Shown here: positions 45,154 through 54,750 of the stretch, one piece after another
Position numbering within the stretch: the first letter of the stretch is position 1
How the letters are laid out: every line of letters starts with the position of its first letter
DNA from: Blastobasis lacticolella
Taxonomy: Eukaryota; Arthropoda; Insecta; Lepidoptera; Blastobasidae
Assembly (NCBI GenBank): GCA_905147135.1
Contig: LR990064.1
Location: 12,728,001-12,792,000, forward strand
Direction: 5' to 3'
Length of the DNA: 64,000 bases
Notes under the pieces: generated by a model
Database searches by the model: none
What the model was told of the DNA's origin: nothing
Seen by the model: the letters and a program-made list of their open reading frames with translations, nothing else
Position numbers and translations under genes: made by a program

Positions 45154-45244
45154 TGGAATGTTGAAAAAGGCTGACAACAAATTCAAACTGAATTCCAATT
45201 CGCAAATTCAAACTTGAATCTGGAATGTTGAAAAAGGCTGACAA
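45154..45244 (+). repeat. 24-bp direct repeat
   Basis: TGGAATGTTGAAAAAGGCTG plus ACAA occurs exactly at 45154-45177 and 45221-45244, 67 bases apart, with AATTC-rich sequence between. Confidence 0.7.
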
Positions 45245-45649
45245 ACAGAAGCAGATTATAAAAGGATTTCGCTTTGTTAGAAATAGATGTGCCTAGCACG
45301 CTAGCACAAAACAATCAACCTCAGTCAAGGCAAATTACAGTCAATAAAGTCTAAAACGCCTACAGTGCTCTGCCAACCTCCCGAACTAGACACACTCGTA
45401 GCAAGTTTGCCTAAGTCAACTAATTACTGAACAGCGGTTTAATTTGAGACAGGATTAATTGTTTAAAGTCGAGTGTTGGACTCGGATTCGGTGATGCGAG
45501 AGCTTTGTTTGTGTTACACTTTTGGATTGGATTTGTGTATGGTTCTGTCCGAGGTTTGTTCGATAATTAATTTGTGTGGGTAGTGTAGGATCTCTTGTTT
45601 GGAAATGTCCCTTGATCATAAAGGTTTTGAGACTTATTCGTGGTTATTT

Positions 45650-45725
45650 ACTATGCTTTCGCCGCACATGTTATTGGGTTGGTTACCACGGTTACGGGTT
45701 TTTACCTCGATATTTCGACGCAGAG
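45650..45725 (+). repeat. Repeat fragment related to the 30.3 kb fold-back
   Basis: TTATTTACTATGCTTTCG, GGTTACCACGGTTACGGG and TACCTCGATATTTCGACG share order and spacing with one arm of the inverted repeat at 30274-30414. Confidence 0.55.
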
Positions 45726-45954
45726 TCGCTGTGTGAAGTCGCTTCTGAGGACAGACATTTTATTATCTGTCCACCCTCTTTCTTTAGCATTATGTGTTGT
45801 TGGGGGTGCGTCTTTTCCACAGGGGTGGGGGGGGGAGGAGTATTTCTTTATGCCTGTAGCAGTAGACTTCGGTTGGGGATCCATGTCGAAATACATACTT
45901 AGTAGCGTAGTGATGAATATAGATACCTAAATTTAAAAAGTCACGTTTGCAGCA

Positions 45955-46195
45955 CTGTAATTACAGTGGAGTGACTGCCATCTGACCTCCGTGACCCTGC
46001 TACCAGGGACAGTCGTCTGAATGTGTGGGTTTGCACGATGTTTTTCCTCACAGTAAGAGCATCAGTTAGAATTCAACTAATGTACATAACTTAGAAAAGA
46101 GTCATTGGTACATGGCCGCAGCGGGATTCGAACGCGGTACCTCTCGCTTACGAATCAGATACTTTAACCGCTCCGCCACCGACGCTCGGCCATTC
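45955..46195 (-). mobile_element. SINE1 copy with intact tRNA-like head, minus
   Basis: Body CCATCTGACCTCCGTGACCC ... CTTAGAAAAGAGTCATTGGT, then the head GCAGCGGGATTCGAACGCGG, TACCTCTCGCTTACGAATC and TTTAACCGCTCCGCCACC. It has a small deletion in the middle. Confidence 0.82.
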
Positions 46196-46329
46196 AAGCA
46201 TACTAAAGATGAACACTAGGTAACGAAGTAACGATAGCGTTGTCACTTTCTCATTGTTTCTTGTATGCTATATTGTGCTCCATGGGGTGGGGATATGGTG
46301 AACCGTGGCTTTGGCAGTGGAGTGGCATT

Positions 46330-46470
46330 TGCCTTTTGCTGCCAGTGCAACGTGTTATAGAGGTAGGCAACGCATTAGCGATACTCTTGGTGTTGCTAAT
46401 GTCTATAGGCAGTGGTGACCACTTTCCATCAGGTGGCCCGCTTGCCTGTTTGCATAACGTATGACATAAA
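46330..46470 (-). repeat. Family X repeat, minus (long variant)
   Basis: GCCTTTTGCTGCCAGTGCAA, TAGAGGTAGGCAACGCATTA, TATAGGCAGTGGTGACCACT and CAGGTGGCCCGCTTGCCTG. It is nearly identical to the complement of 60.9-61.06 kb. Confidence 0.7.
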
Positions 46471-46970
46471 AAATATATATATATGCCATGTATTGTGCCC
46501 AAATGTACTGTGCTATGTGTTGGGTAGGTGTAAAAAGCGGGTTTTATCTATTTCTTTAAATATTAGAAAAATTCCAAGCGGATAGAAACCGCAAACCACC
46601 AGTCATATTTCACACAAGTTAACAAGATTTTGTCAAAATTTTCGCACCACTATATTCAGCTGAGATACTAAATCAATTTATGCTTTAGCTATTTTTTATG
46701 GTGACAACTCTTTTTTGCAATTTACTGTCCGGATAAATGTCAAGCGATTATTTGACGACATATTTATTGCGCACGCCGTTCAAAATTGTGTGTGGGCTGG
46801 TGGTTTGGGATGTGTTTTGAACTTTTGCGATGTATAAATTGTAAAACACACCTAGACCATTAAAATTCGGATGTCAATATATTTTTAAATGTCCGTTTAA
46901 TGGCTAAGGCTTGGCAAATTAATAGATATTAAAGGTCAGAGATGAGTGAGGGAAATTTAATATTCTAGTG

Positions 46971-47005
46971 GACCCGGCGCGACTTCGTTCGCGTACACCT
47001 ACTTT
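46971..47005 (+). repeat. CGCGACTTCGTTCGCG-type element fragment
   Basis: AGTGGACCCGGCGCGACTTC then GTTCGCGTACACC; it is followed directly by a SINE1. Confidence 0.6.
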
Positions 47006-47013
47006 ACTCACTC

Positions 47014-47670
47014 ACTACTACCAGGGGAACCTGACCAGATTGGATCATGGTTACACATTCAGTCGTCTGAATGTGCAGGTTTCATCACGATGTGTTCCCT
47101 CGCCGTGCGGTCATCTGTTAGTGTTCAACTAATAAACATAACTCAGAAAATAATTATTGGCCGCACTGGGGTTCGAACTGCTCAATACAGTAGCCTATCA
47201 ACACGCTCAGTGAGAGATCCCGAACGCAAAATATACATGCATTGTCCCAATACCAGTCTATTTGTAAATAATGGTAGCCATATGTGTCTCAAAATTTATA
47301 ACAAACTGCCGCGTGACCTAAAATCTTTAAAAGGCTTTACATTTAATAATGGGCTGCATAGTTGGTTAATTAGTAAAACATTTTATACACTGCAAGAATT
47401 TTATAATTATAATTTAAATTAGTAATTGTTACGAGTCATTGTTATTGTTCTTTAATTAAATATATTAGTGTAGTAATAAACCTATTGTATATCTGTATGA
47501 GACAGATATTTACTGCTGATCGAATGTCAAATACATATTTTTCCACCTATGTAACACACAGTAAAAACAATAAAGATTTTTATGATTATGATTATGATTA
47601 TGAACACGGTAACTCTCGGTTACGAGTCGGACACCTTGACCACTAGGCCACCAACGCTCACTTAGTGTAT
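47014..47670 (-). mobile_element. SINE1 copy split by a LINE insertion
   Basis: The SINE1 body (CTACTACCAGGGGAACCTGA ... ATTGGCCGCACTGGGGTTC) stops in the B box at 47178. The head resumes at 47602 (GAACACGGTAACTCTCGGTT, CGAGTCGGACACCTTGACC). GAAC is present on both sides (47175-47178 and 47602-47605), a possible short target duplication. Confidence 0.8.
47179..47601 (+). mobile_element. 5'-truncated CR1/jockey-like LINE nested in SINE1
   Basis: The plus strand is open from the insertion point to a TAG at 47420-47422. It reads RSVRDPERKIYMHCPNTSLF, MCLKIYNKLPRDLKSLKGF and LHSWLISKTFYTLQEF. The K-I-Y-N-K-L-P-R/D motif marks a CR1/jockey-like C-terminus. The 3' UTR ends AATAAAGATT and a (TATGAT)n tail that abuts the resumed SINE. 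The reading frame is undamaged, so the insertion is probably young. Confidence 0.8.
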
Positions 47671-47687
47671 GCTAGTCCGTACTGATG

Positions 47688-47840
47688 TTATAAATATATA
47701 ATGGGGAAAGTTTGTATGTTTGTGAGTTTTTATGTTGAGAGTCATTTTTTTTGTTTTATCTCTGTCTAATGTCTGAAACTACTGAACCGTTTGTCTAATA
47801 TCTGAAACTACTCAACCGATTTCGATAATTCTTTCACTCT
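47688..47840 (+). repeat. ATTATAAAT-type repeat
   Basis: TGATGTTATAAATATATAAT, GTTTGTATGTTTGTGAG and a tandemly duplicated GTCTGAAACTACTGAACCG segment (47770-47820). Confidence 0.5.
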
Positions 47841-47849
47841 ACAAAGCTC

Positions 47850-47925
47850 CGTTATTTATTTTATTTATTTATTTCAAAACTTTATTGCACTAAAAATAAT
47901 ACAATTGGTGGACTCTGGAGTTGCA
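47850..47925 (-). mobile_element. LINE 3' tail, minus
   Basis: TTTATTTTATTTATTTATTT, AACTTTATTGCAC and ACAATTGGTGGACTC, the reversed GTCCxCC...AATAAA terminus also present at 3.48 and 51.5 kb. Confidence 0.5.
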
Positions 47926-49225
47926 TAGGTATTTTTATTCTTGAAAAACACTAGAACACCGCAGTATAGCTGATTATTTACAGCGATCCAAACTGCGCAA
48001 GTTTGAAAACCGGGGGAACAGCTTGTCAATAATAACACGACAATTCTCAGCAACAAATAACAAAAACGCACCACTGAACCGTGACTAACACGACATATTG
48101 AGCTGAGATGGCGATATGAGAATCAACATGCGTGAAAGAGAGACACGAATTACCTAATGAGGTCAGAGTAAGGATCATCAATAACCTTCAAGAAAATGAG
48201 TGTACTGCTATATCAAAGGCCGAGAACGCGTTTGCGACTCCTCGGGTTACTTTGGGCGCTGGTGGTCACTTTCCATCAGGGGTCTATTTCTGCTAATTAG
48301 ATGTAAATCACATGCTATTGATATTCAATGGAGACTCAATTATGACTCCATTACAATTGAGACGAATTATGTATTCTGCATAAACTTTTATCAGTAGACC
48401 AAACAATTAAAAATATTGTGTGATTGGGAAGTCTGTTTGTCCTCTGGTCAGTTAGCCCTAAGTCAAAGTTCCAATGGCGCGAATCCTGCATCTGAATCAA
48501 TCAATCATAGTCTGAATACGAATTAGAGTACTATCAAAATTAGTTTGCTTTCTTGCCACACGACCAACTTAAACATAACTGTTTATAGAGAACTCGGATA
48601 TCTTATAGATATTTTACCATAAGAAGTGTCATAGAGTATTTTACATACCCTGTCAAATGAATTGGCTAGGTGCGTTATTTGTCCTTGGCAAGGGACCACG
48701 TACGATGAACTTTTTAGTAGTAGGGCGTAAGCTGTCAAATAATTAGTAGACCCGGGGCCAGATTAGATTGCTCGCGGATGACAAAGGAACTAAATTTGGC
48801 AGACAGTCAACAATATTAACTCACAATATAAACAATGACAAACACGCCATAGCCTCAAAGCCATCTTATCTGGCCCCGAGTATACTGTGACAATCTCGGA
48901 CTTCGATTTCTCGATTCAAATTGCAAAGCGCTCTAAGATAACCTTTATAACCTAATTTGTGCAACGCATTAGTTTTAAGCTGTAATGTTGTACAAATGTA
49001 TAAATAAATAAATAAATAAATTAGAGTGGTACATAGAACCATAATATCTCGTATTGCTCGTTAAATCGAACTATTGAAGCCTAGACACTTAGCAACTCCA
49101 CAATTGTCTTAGCAACTTGGTATCAAAGCTATTCATAAGTTTCCAATTCAACAACAGTAATATGTAGCAAAGTTATCTCATCAAATAACCCATACTTGTA
49201 TCCATACTACTGCTATATAATAGTT
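47926..49225. other. Mostly unclassified
   Basis: A family X trace (TGGTGGTCACTTTCCATCAG) is at about 48.26 kb and a (AAAT)n LINE-like tail at 48.99-49.02 kb. No gene is seen. Confidence 0.35.
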
Positions 49226-49500
49226 CTATAATGACTTTTAATTTCTATTACGGGTCTGGGTGTCATACGTATGACAAGTATGTATGTAGTATCAGTTTTC
49301 TGGCACCCATAACACAAGCTTTGCTTACTTTGGGGCTAGATGGCGCTGTGTGAATATGTCCAAGCATATTTATTTATTTATTTAAAAATATGCAAAAGTA
49401 GTTTATCAGTTTTCTGGCACCCATAAAGCTAGATTTGCTTACTTTGGTTCTAGATGGCGATGTGTGAATCATCTTAGCACAGATATTTATTTATTTGTTC
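49226..49500 (+). mobile_element. SINE2 without head, 3' end present twice in tandem
   Basis: The first copy runs TTTCTATTACGGGTCTGGGT to GGGGCTAGATGGCGCTGTGT, then TTTATTTATTTATTT. From about 49398 the 3' half repeats: CAGTTTTCTGGCACCCATAA, TTACTTTGGTTCTAGATGGC and another (TTTA) tail. Confidence 0.7.
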
Positions 49501-49654
49501 TTCATGCATTTTTACAGTGCACAACTGCAGTGTATTATGCTAGGTATATAAATTTATCTATAGTTTTATTAGTATTAATTAAAATTACACCACTATGTCT
49601 TTTTGTTGAACGGGCTTACTCTCAGCCTATTTCCTTATCATGCACTTCTGTCAA

Positions 49655-49798
49655 CAGTTAACTACCCAAAAAGGTTGCCTGAAAGAAATCGCTTTAAGCG
49701 ATAAGGCCGCCTGTTGCTTCTCCTGCTATTAATTTAAGTTACCCATTGTATACTTTTTATTGTGCAATAAAGCGTTATTCATTCATTCATTCATTCAA
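49655..49798 (+). mobile_element. LINE 3' end with (ATTC)n tail
   Basis: AAAAAGGTTGCCTGAAAGAA, ATCGCTTTAAGCGATAAGGC, CGCCTGTTGC, then GTGCAATAAAGCG and (ATTC)4. This terminus is very widespread in Lepidoptera. Confidence 0.7.
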
Positions 49799-50424
49799 CT
49801 GCTAAGTGAATGCACTGCGTTCAATACAGTCAATTTCCTTGATTTTGACGGCGAAACGTGCCGATTTCCATTGCACCAATTGCTGTCAGTTGGAACACTG
49901 TGCGTTTGCACACACTTTGAGACCTCATAGTGTCCCTTTTTACCAAAAGAATAACGAAAAAAGAAACACTTTTCTTGACCGCAAAGTGGGCATTCCATCT
50001 TGCTTGTCACCGCCCGGGATTCACGTCCCTCGGCATTTATCATAGGGCTCTAATTCCTGTGCTTACCGCGTGATGAGATACGCCGATGACTGATCTGGCT
50101 TTGCTCCTGACAAGGTAATATCCACAGGCTCTATACGAGTTGTATAGGAGTGTTTGTGTTACTAAGGGTGTTTCTGAAATCTTTTATAGGTCGTCGCGGT
50201 AGTAACGATACTCTACTTAGACAAGAATGTTTTGTCAAACTTTCTGATATTTGCGCCGAAGTAAAAATCTTGTTGTATTTATTAATGCATTTTATTTTAT
50301 CTAATGATTTAATTTTTAGTTCAAATGACATTATGTATATCTTTATTTATTTCGAGCCGAAAATCTAGGAGTCTCCGTAGACTGGAAGGTAGCAGCAGCT
50401 TTCTTAACATACTGCGATCTCCAA

Positions 50425-50495
50425 CCTTGCCAAATCCTGGATCATGGTCAAGACGAAGCCAGGGCCCGACCGCGAGAGCACAATCGTGATATTGG
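50425..50495 (+). mobile_element. SINE1 3' fragment
   Basis: GCCAAATCCTGGATCATGGT, CAAGACGAAGCCAGGGCCCG and CGCGAGAGCACAATCGTGAT. Confidence 0.65.
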
Positions 50496-50916
50496 AAAGG
50501 GTACTAATTTCAGCCAACCAAAAACCAAGACATGCCCCCAAGTGCGTAATACGTCATCCTTGCCTTGTTGCCAGAGTACAATGTTGTCAAACAACACTTC
50601 GTTTGTCTCGATCATTTTCAGCAAACACCCAGGTTTCCGAGGCCTGCATTTATCATTGTCCGACAAATTCCTCGTATTTATACCGCTCATAACGAACGTA
50701 AGAATAAGTGGTGTACGCATACTCTCGTTCAGTTAGAACTTCGTCACATTTGGATATGGTATTATGTGTTTTTTTACTGGTTGTTGCGTTTGAGTTCGTT
50801 TGGTAGGTTTGTATTCACGTTGTATTTAACGTTATCTGCATACGTTATAGTTTATATGTATACCTATTACTAGTTTTGTAGATATCCTGTGTACCCATGT
50901 AATTTCATAGGTATTA

Positions 50917-51093
50917 ATCCAGAAACCAATGTCCGCTTGTGGTTTAACAGATTTCCGTTAAAATATGTCGTTTCAAAGTTGCCGGGCTTTGAGATTTTCA
51001 TACAAAAAAGTCCTTGTTAAAAATGTTCCACTTTTGAACTACATATTTTAACGAAAATCTGACAAACCACAAGCGTAGATTTGGTTTCTGGAT
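50917..51093. mobile_element. 177-bp element with about 53-bp inverted ends
   Basis: The ends ATCCAGAAACCAA and its complement are exact. Complementarity continues with mismatches through CGCTTGTGGTTT and GTTAAAATATGT. Non-coding; MITE-like. No clear target duplication. Confidence 0.7.
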
Positions 51094-51245
51094 CACGTCT
51101 ACAAAACTTAATTGGCTTTGAAAGCGTACTATTGACATATGATTAAACAACGACCGCTCTAGGGAAACACTCCTATTAAGAATTGGAAAACTAGGACTAT
51201 TGTTGAATTCATTAGAAATATAAACTGTGTGAGATAGCAAAAAAA

Positions 51246-51345
51246 AAAATTCTTTATTTCATACGCTAGGCAAACAGGCAAGCGGGCCACCTAATGGAAA
51301 GTGGTCACCACTGCCTATAAATATTAGAAACACCAAGAGTAATAT
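51246..51345 (+). repeat. Family X repeat
   Basis: ATACGCTAGGCAAACAGGCA, AGCGGGCCACCTAATGGAAA and GTGGTCACCACTGCC; truncated after AACACCAAGAGTA. Confidence 0.65.
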
Positions 51346-51499
51346 AATTTCGCGCCGTTTTCCCGTAGGGTTTTATATAAACCATTTTGTTCCACTTGCT
51401 ACGGTCCTGACAGATCTATCTCGCTTCTTCCACATTCGTCATTCAAATTATACATATGGTGTCGTCGTATCATCTTTCTAGAGAATTTAGCCGAAAGCG

Positions 51500-52080
51500 G
51501 TTTATTTATTTATTTATTACAGCTTTATGCACAAAATATTGCAGTGGGGGACTTAAAGCTAAAATAGTGATTGTTTTCTAAATTACAGGGATTGCCAGCT
51601 TTCCACGCAACTTTCATAAAAGGTAGGTGCATGGGTCTATGATTAAGGTTCCGTGGATCAAAGTACGTTGCACTGCATTTCATTAAATCGCTTTTGCTGT
51701 ACGAACGTAAAAAAACGTTAATGTATGTAAAATATACCTGTAGCACAAAGTAAAATATGGCCCAGTGCCTGTAGTTACTACTTGTCCTATATGCTGGAAT
51801 ATTTTTATTAAAGTATGTATTTTGCTTTACACCTAAACTTAACTGTGTCCCATAGCGGATACCCATTAAAAACCGACTCTGGCACCTACTGCCTAATGCC
51901 TTTACTGAAAAGCGCAAAACCTCACATGGGCCCAATGAAATTTCCCTTATTTTAGGGAAAATATACATTTGATTAGACCAGTAAAGGGTCAGCCAATTAA
52001 CTCTTGTAATTAAAATTGCCCTATCTGGGTACGAAACGACCTCTGTGCCAGGGTTGCCGCGTTTAAAAAACAATTATTTG
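51500..52080 (-). mobile_element. LINE-type 3' end carrying a 182-codon open frame
   Basis: The minus strand is open from 52073 to 51525 without a stop. It includes SLGPCEVLRFSVKALGSRCQ and YRHWAIFYFVLQVYF. It ends inside a typical LINE terminus (TTTAGCTTTAAGTCCCCC ... TTGTGCATAAAG, then (TAAA)n). It shows no reverse-transcriptase, Ig or transmembrane pattern I recognise. The frame runs through sequence that is 3' UTR in sister copies, so its last part at least is probably chance. Confidence 0.45.
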
Positions 52081-52283
52081 CAATATTTTAATCGGGCGAG
52101 GGTAGAGATGTTTTATTCGTTTTTTTCCACACTTTATTAAATTCTGACACTTTTTGGTTAATTCAAAATGGTAGCCTAAATTGACTGGATTAAATGGACG
52201 TCCAGCACTGTAAAATGTTAAATCAACTTCATCCTTTGATGGGTGTAATGTAAGGTGGCCATTGTTATAGGGGGACTAGTTTA

Positions 52284-52345
52284 TCCGGCGCGACTTCGTT
52301 CGCGTGGCGCCCTACCACTACCCTATATCTATTCTACACCTAATT
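52284..52345 (+). repeat. CGCGACTTCGTTCGCG-type element
   Basis: ATCCGGCGCGACTTCGTTCG then CGTGGCGCCCTACCACTACC, a clean copy of the core. Confidence 0.65.
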
Positions 52346-53369
52346 TACCCCTACCCACCCTTTTTTCTTGCTTCCCCTTGAATCAGTCTAAAATGAAGAT
52401 GAAATCTTGAATCTACTCGATTTTTGATAAATAAACAATAAACTGTCAAACTTGACATTTGTGATTGGTGTTGCCATTTATAATGCGCATTCCATTCTGT
52501 AGAAAATAAATGGATTTATTTCAATCAGAGGTGCTCAAAACGGCAGCACTAAGGATGCGCCTATAAAAGCACTTATAACGTTGTATCAAGTCTGTTATCA
52601 ATCTGGTAATCATAAACAACAGCTGTTCTGTATGTTTTATGTAAATTATGTTTTTATTCAATACACAAAATACAACAGACTTCTGACTTTCAATTGTTAT
52701 TCAATACAAAGTATTTCATTTGGAATATTGAGCATTGCGTGATTAGATGAGAATATCTATACAGCTTTTGCCAAAGCGTAATGTGGAATATCGCACTTTC
52801 CCTACGGAGTAGAGGTAACGCAGATCTCTGTTGATATGTAAACGGCAATCCAAAATCTTTACAACGTTGCAACTAAGAAAATAGTCGTGAATTAACAGAT
52901 AGACTAAAAAAAAACCACAACCAAAACAACAGACAATCCAAACAAAAAAAACGACAACGAAGCAAAACGAAAAGACACAATAGCAAAAAAAGAAAAAATA
53001 ATCACCACAGATTAAAACAGACCAGGAAAAACGACGTTTTAATAAGGGCAGAGCAATATTACAAGACGCCAGAGTCGCCCAGAGTTGTCATTTGAAAAAA
53101 TCATCCGCCCGCTTTTTAATTTGTTAAATTGATTCCGCCCATTAATTTTCTGGTGTCTGGCAGCCCTGCGCATTATCAGGAAGGTTTACAGATAAGCTTT
53201 TTGGCTCTATAAAATATTAAATTAATTTTGGGAGTTTGCGTACTAGTTGCGGAGTTGCCTCTGATAGTGTTATGGGGTTGGGTGGATTTTACAGTTGAAT
53301 GAGGTTTCTTGTTTGCCTATTCTTGGTATGGAAAAGATAGCGTCATATAATAAATTATTATTGTACACT

Positions 53370-53580
53370 AGTGGACCCAGCGTGGGCCTCCTACAAGGTG
53401 GACCGACGGCCTGGTAAGGATCGCAGGTACCAGCTGGATGCGGAAAGCACAGGACCGGCCTTTGTGGAGATCTCTGGGGGAGGCCTACGCCCAGCAGTGG
53501 GCGCCTTCTGCCTGATATGATGATGATGATGAGGAGTGGACCCGTCGCGACTTCGTTCGCGTACACATACGTTACCCCTA
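53370..53580 (+). repeat. CGCGACTTCGTTCGCG-type element split by an RTE LINE
   Basis: AGTGGACCC is present at 53370-53378 and again at 53535-53543. The second copy continues GTCGCGACTTCGTTCGCG, as in the uninterrupted element at 46971. The 9-base repeat is the target duplication of the nested LINE. Confidence 0.75.
53379..53534 (+). mobile_element. RTE-like LINE 3' terminus, nested
   Basis: It encodes TRWTDGLVRIAGTSWMRK and AQDRPLWRSLGEAYAQQWAP to a TGA, then TATGATGATGATGATG. A 4-base deletion lies near its 5' end. Same subfamily as 15.5 kb. Confidence 0.85.
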
Positions 53581-53634
53581 TCTACCTTTCTTTTCTTACT
53601 TAGAAACCTTCCTCTTGAATCACTCTACCTAAAG

Positions 53635-53800
53635 TGTTGTTTTTTTATATTCCCAAGGTGGCAAACAATCCCATGGCCTGCCCGATGGCAAGCAGTTACC
53701 GCAGCCTATGGACGTTTGCAATACCAGGGGCATCACCCACGCGTTGCTGCCCCCGTAAAAACCTTTTAACCCTTTTCTTGAAGAACTCCATGTTGTACAT
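53635..53800 (+). repeat. Family X repeat, full unit
   Basis: CCAAGGTGGCAAACAATCCC, GCCTATGGACGTTTGCAATA, CCAGGGGCATCACCCACGCG and CTTGAAGAACTCCATGTTGT. Confidence 0.72.
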
Positions 53801-53886
53801 AGAAGAGATACAAAGGGCAGACGCGCTAGACGGCGGGAAGCGACTTTATTTTATACTAGTATTGTACATTTTCGTCGGTCGTCGGA

Positions 53887-54235
53887 GCGTCAGTAGCCGG
53901 GTGGTTGAGTATCCAACTCGTAAACGAGAGGTACCGGGTTCGAATCCCGCTGCGGCCATGTAGCAATGACTCTTTTCTGAGTTATGTACATTAGTTGAAT
54001 ACTAACCAATGCTCTTACGGTGAGGGAAAACATCGTGATGAAACCTGCACATTCAGGAAACTGAATTTGTAACCATTATCCAATCTAGTCAGGTTCCCCT
54101 GGTAGCAGGGTCACGGAGGTCAGATGGTAGTCGCTCCACTGTAATTACCTGATCGCCAAATCCTGGATCATGGTCAATGCGGACCCCGGGCTCTCGTTCT
54201 CGAGAGCACAACCGGGACATTAACGCCAAGATGAT
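53887..54235 (+). mobile_element. SINE1, best full-length copy
   Basis: The tRNA-like head has an A-box-like GTGGTTGAGTA (53901-53911), CTCGTAAACGAG and a B box GGGTTCGAATCCC (53938-53950). The body runs GACTCTTTTCTGAGTTATGT, CTTACGGTGAGGGAAAACAT, TCACGGAGGTCAGATGG, GATCATGGTCAATGCGGACC, and ends GGGACATTAACGCCAAGATG. It is a Pol III-type SINE without coding capacity and serves as the reference for all SINE1 calls here. Confidence 0.88.
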
Positions 54236-54314
54236 TTCTTTATTGTACATTTTCGAATTTTGTGAATTATATACAAGGGTTGTTTCCAAATCAAATAAGA
54301 AATAAAGATGCCTG

Positions 54315-54430
54315 ACACATAACTCAGAAAAGAGTCATTAGAGTACCATGTATGGCGACACTGGGGATCTACTCCGGTACCTCTCGCTTTCGAGTCGGAC
54401 CCCTTAACCATCAGGCCACGACAATAATGT
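54315..54430 (-). mobile_element. SINE1 head fragment, minus
   Basis: GACACATAACTCAGAAAAGA, GTACCTCTCGCTTTCGAGTC and CCCTTAACCATCAGGCCACG. It lies about 80 bases after the full copy, in opposite orientation. Confidence 0.72.
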
Positions 54431-54439
54431 CCATGTTTT

Positions 54440-54750
54440 TTACATCCGAAACCAAGAATATACTTTTATCAGGTGGTAGGAATCTGTCAAGCCTGAAGAG
54501 TCCGCCAGGGAGTACTGCTGCCTTAACAATTTCTGCCGCCAAGCAACAATGCTTGCATTGTTGTGTTCCGGTTTGAAGGATAAGGTAGCCAGCGCGATTA
54601 CAGGCAAGAGGCAAAATTCATCTTAGTCCTCACATTTACAACGCACCTGCGGATCTACATTTTTGTTGAATCGTAGATGTTATAGGTGACAGTTACCACT
54701 TACCATCAGGTGGCCTGACTGCTCGTTTGTCACTGAGTAGTATAAAAGTA
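54440..54750 (-). repeat. Family Y repeat, near-complete, minus
   Basis: ACTTTTATCAGGTGGTAGGA, GCCTGAAGAGTCCGCCAGGG, AAGCAACAATGCTTGCATTG, CATCAGGTGGCCTGACTGC and CACTGAGTAGTATAAAAG are in exact reverse order to 9103-9405. Confidence 0.72.

Noticed and set aside
53896..53960. True tRNA gene
   Set aside because: A- and B-box-like sequences are present, but the cloverleaf is imperfect and SINE1 body follows directly, as in many other copies here. The same applies to the SINE2 heads.
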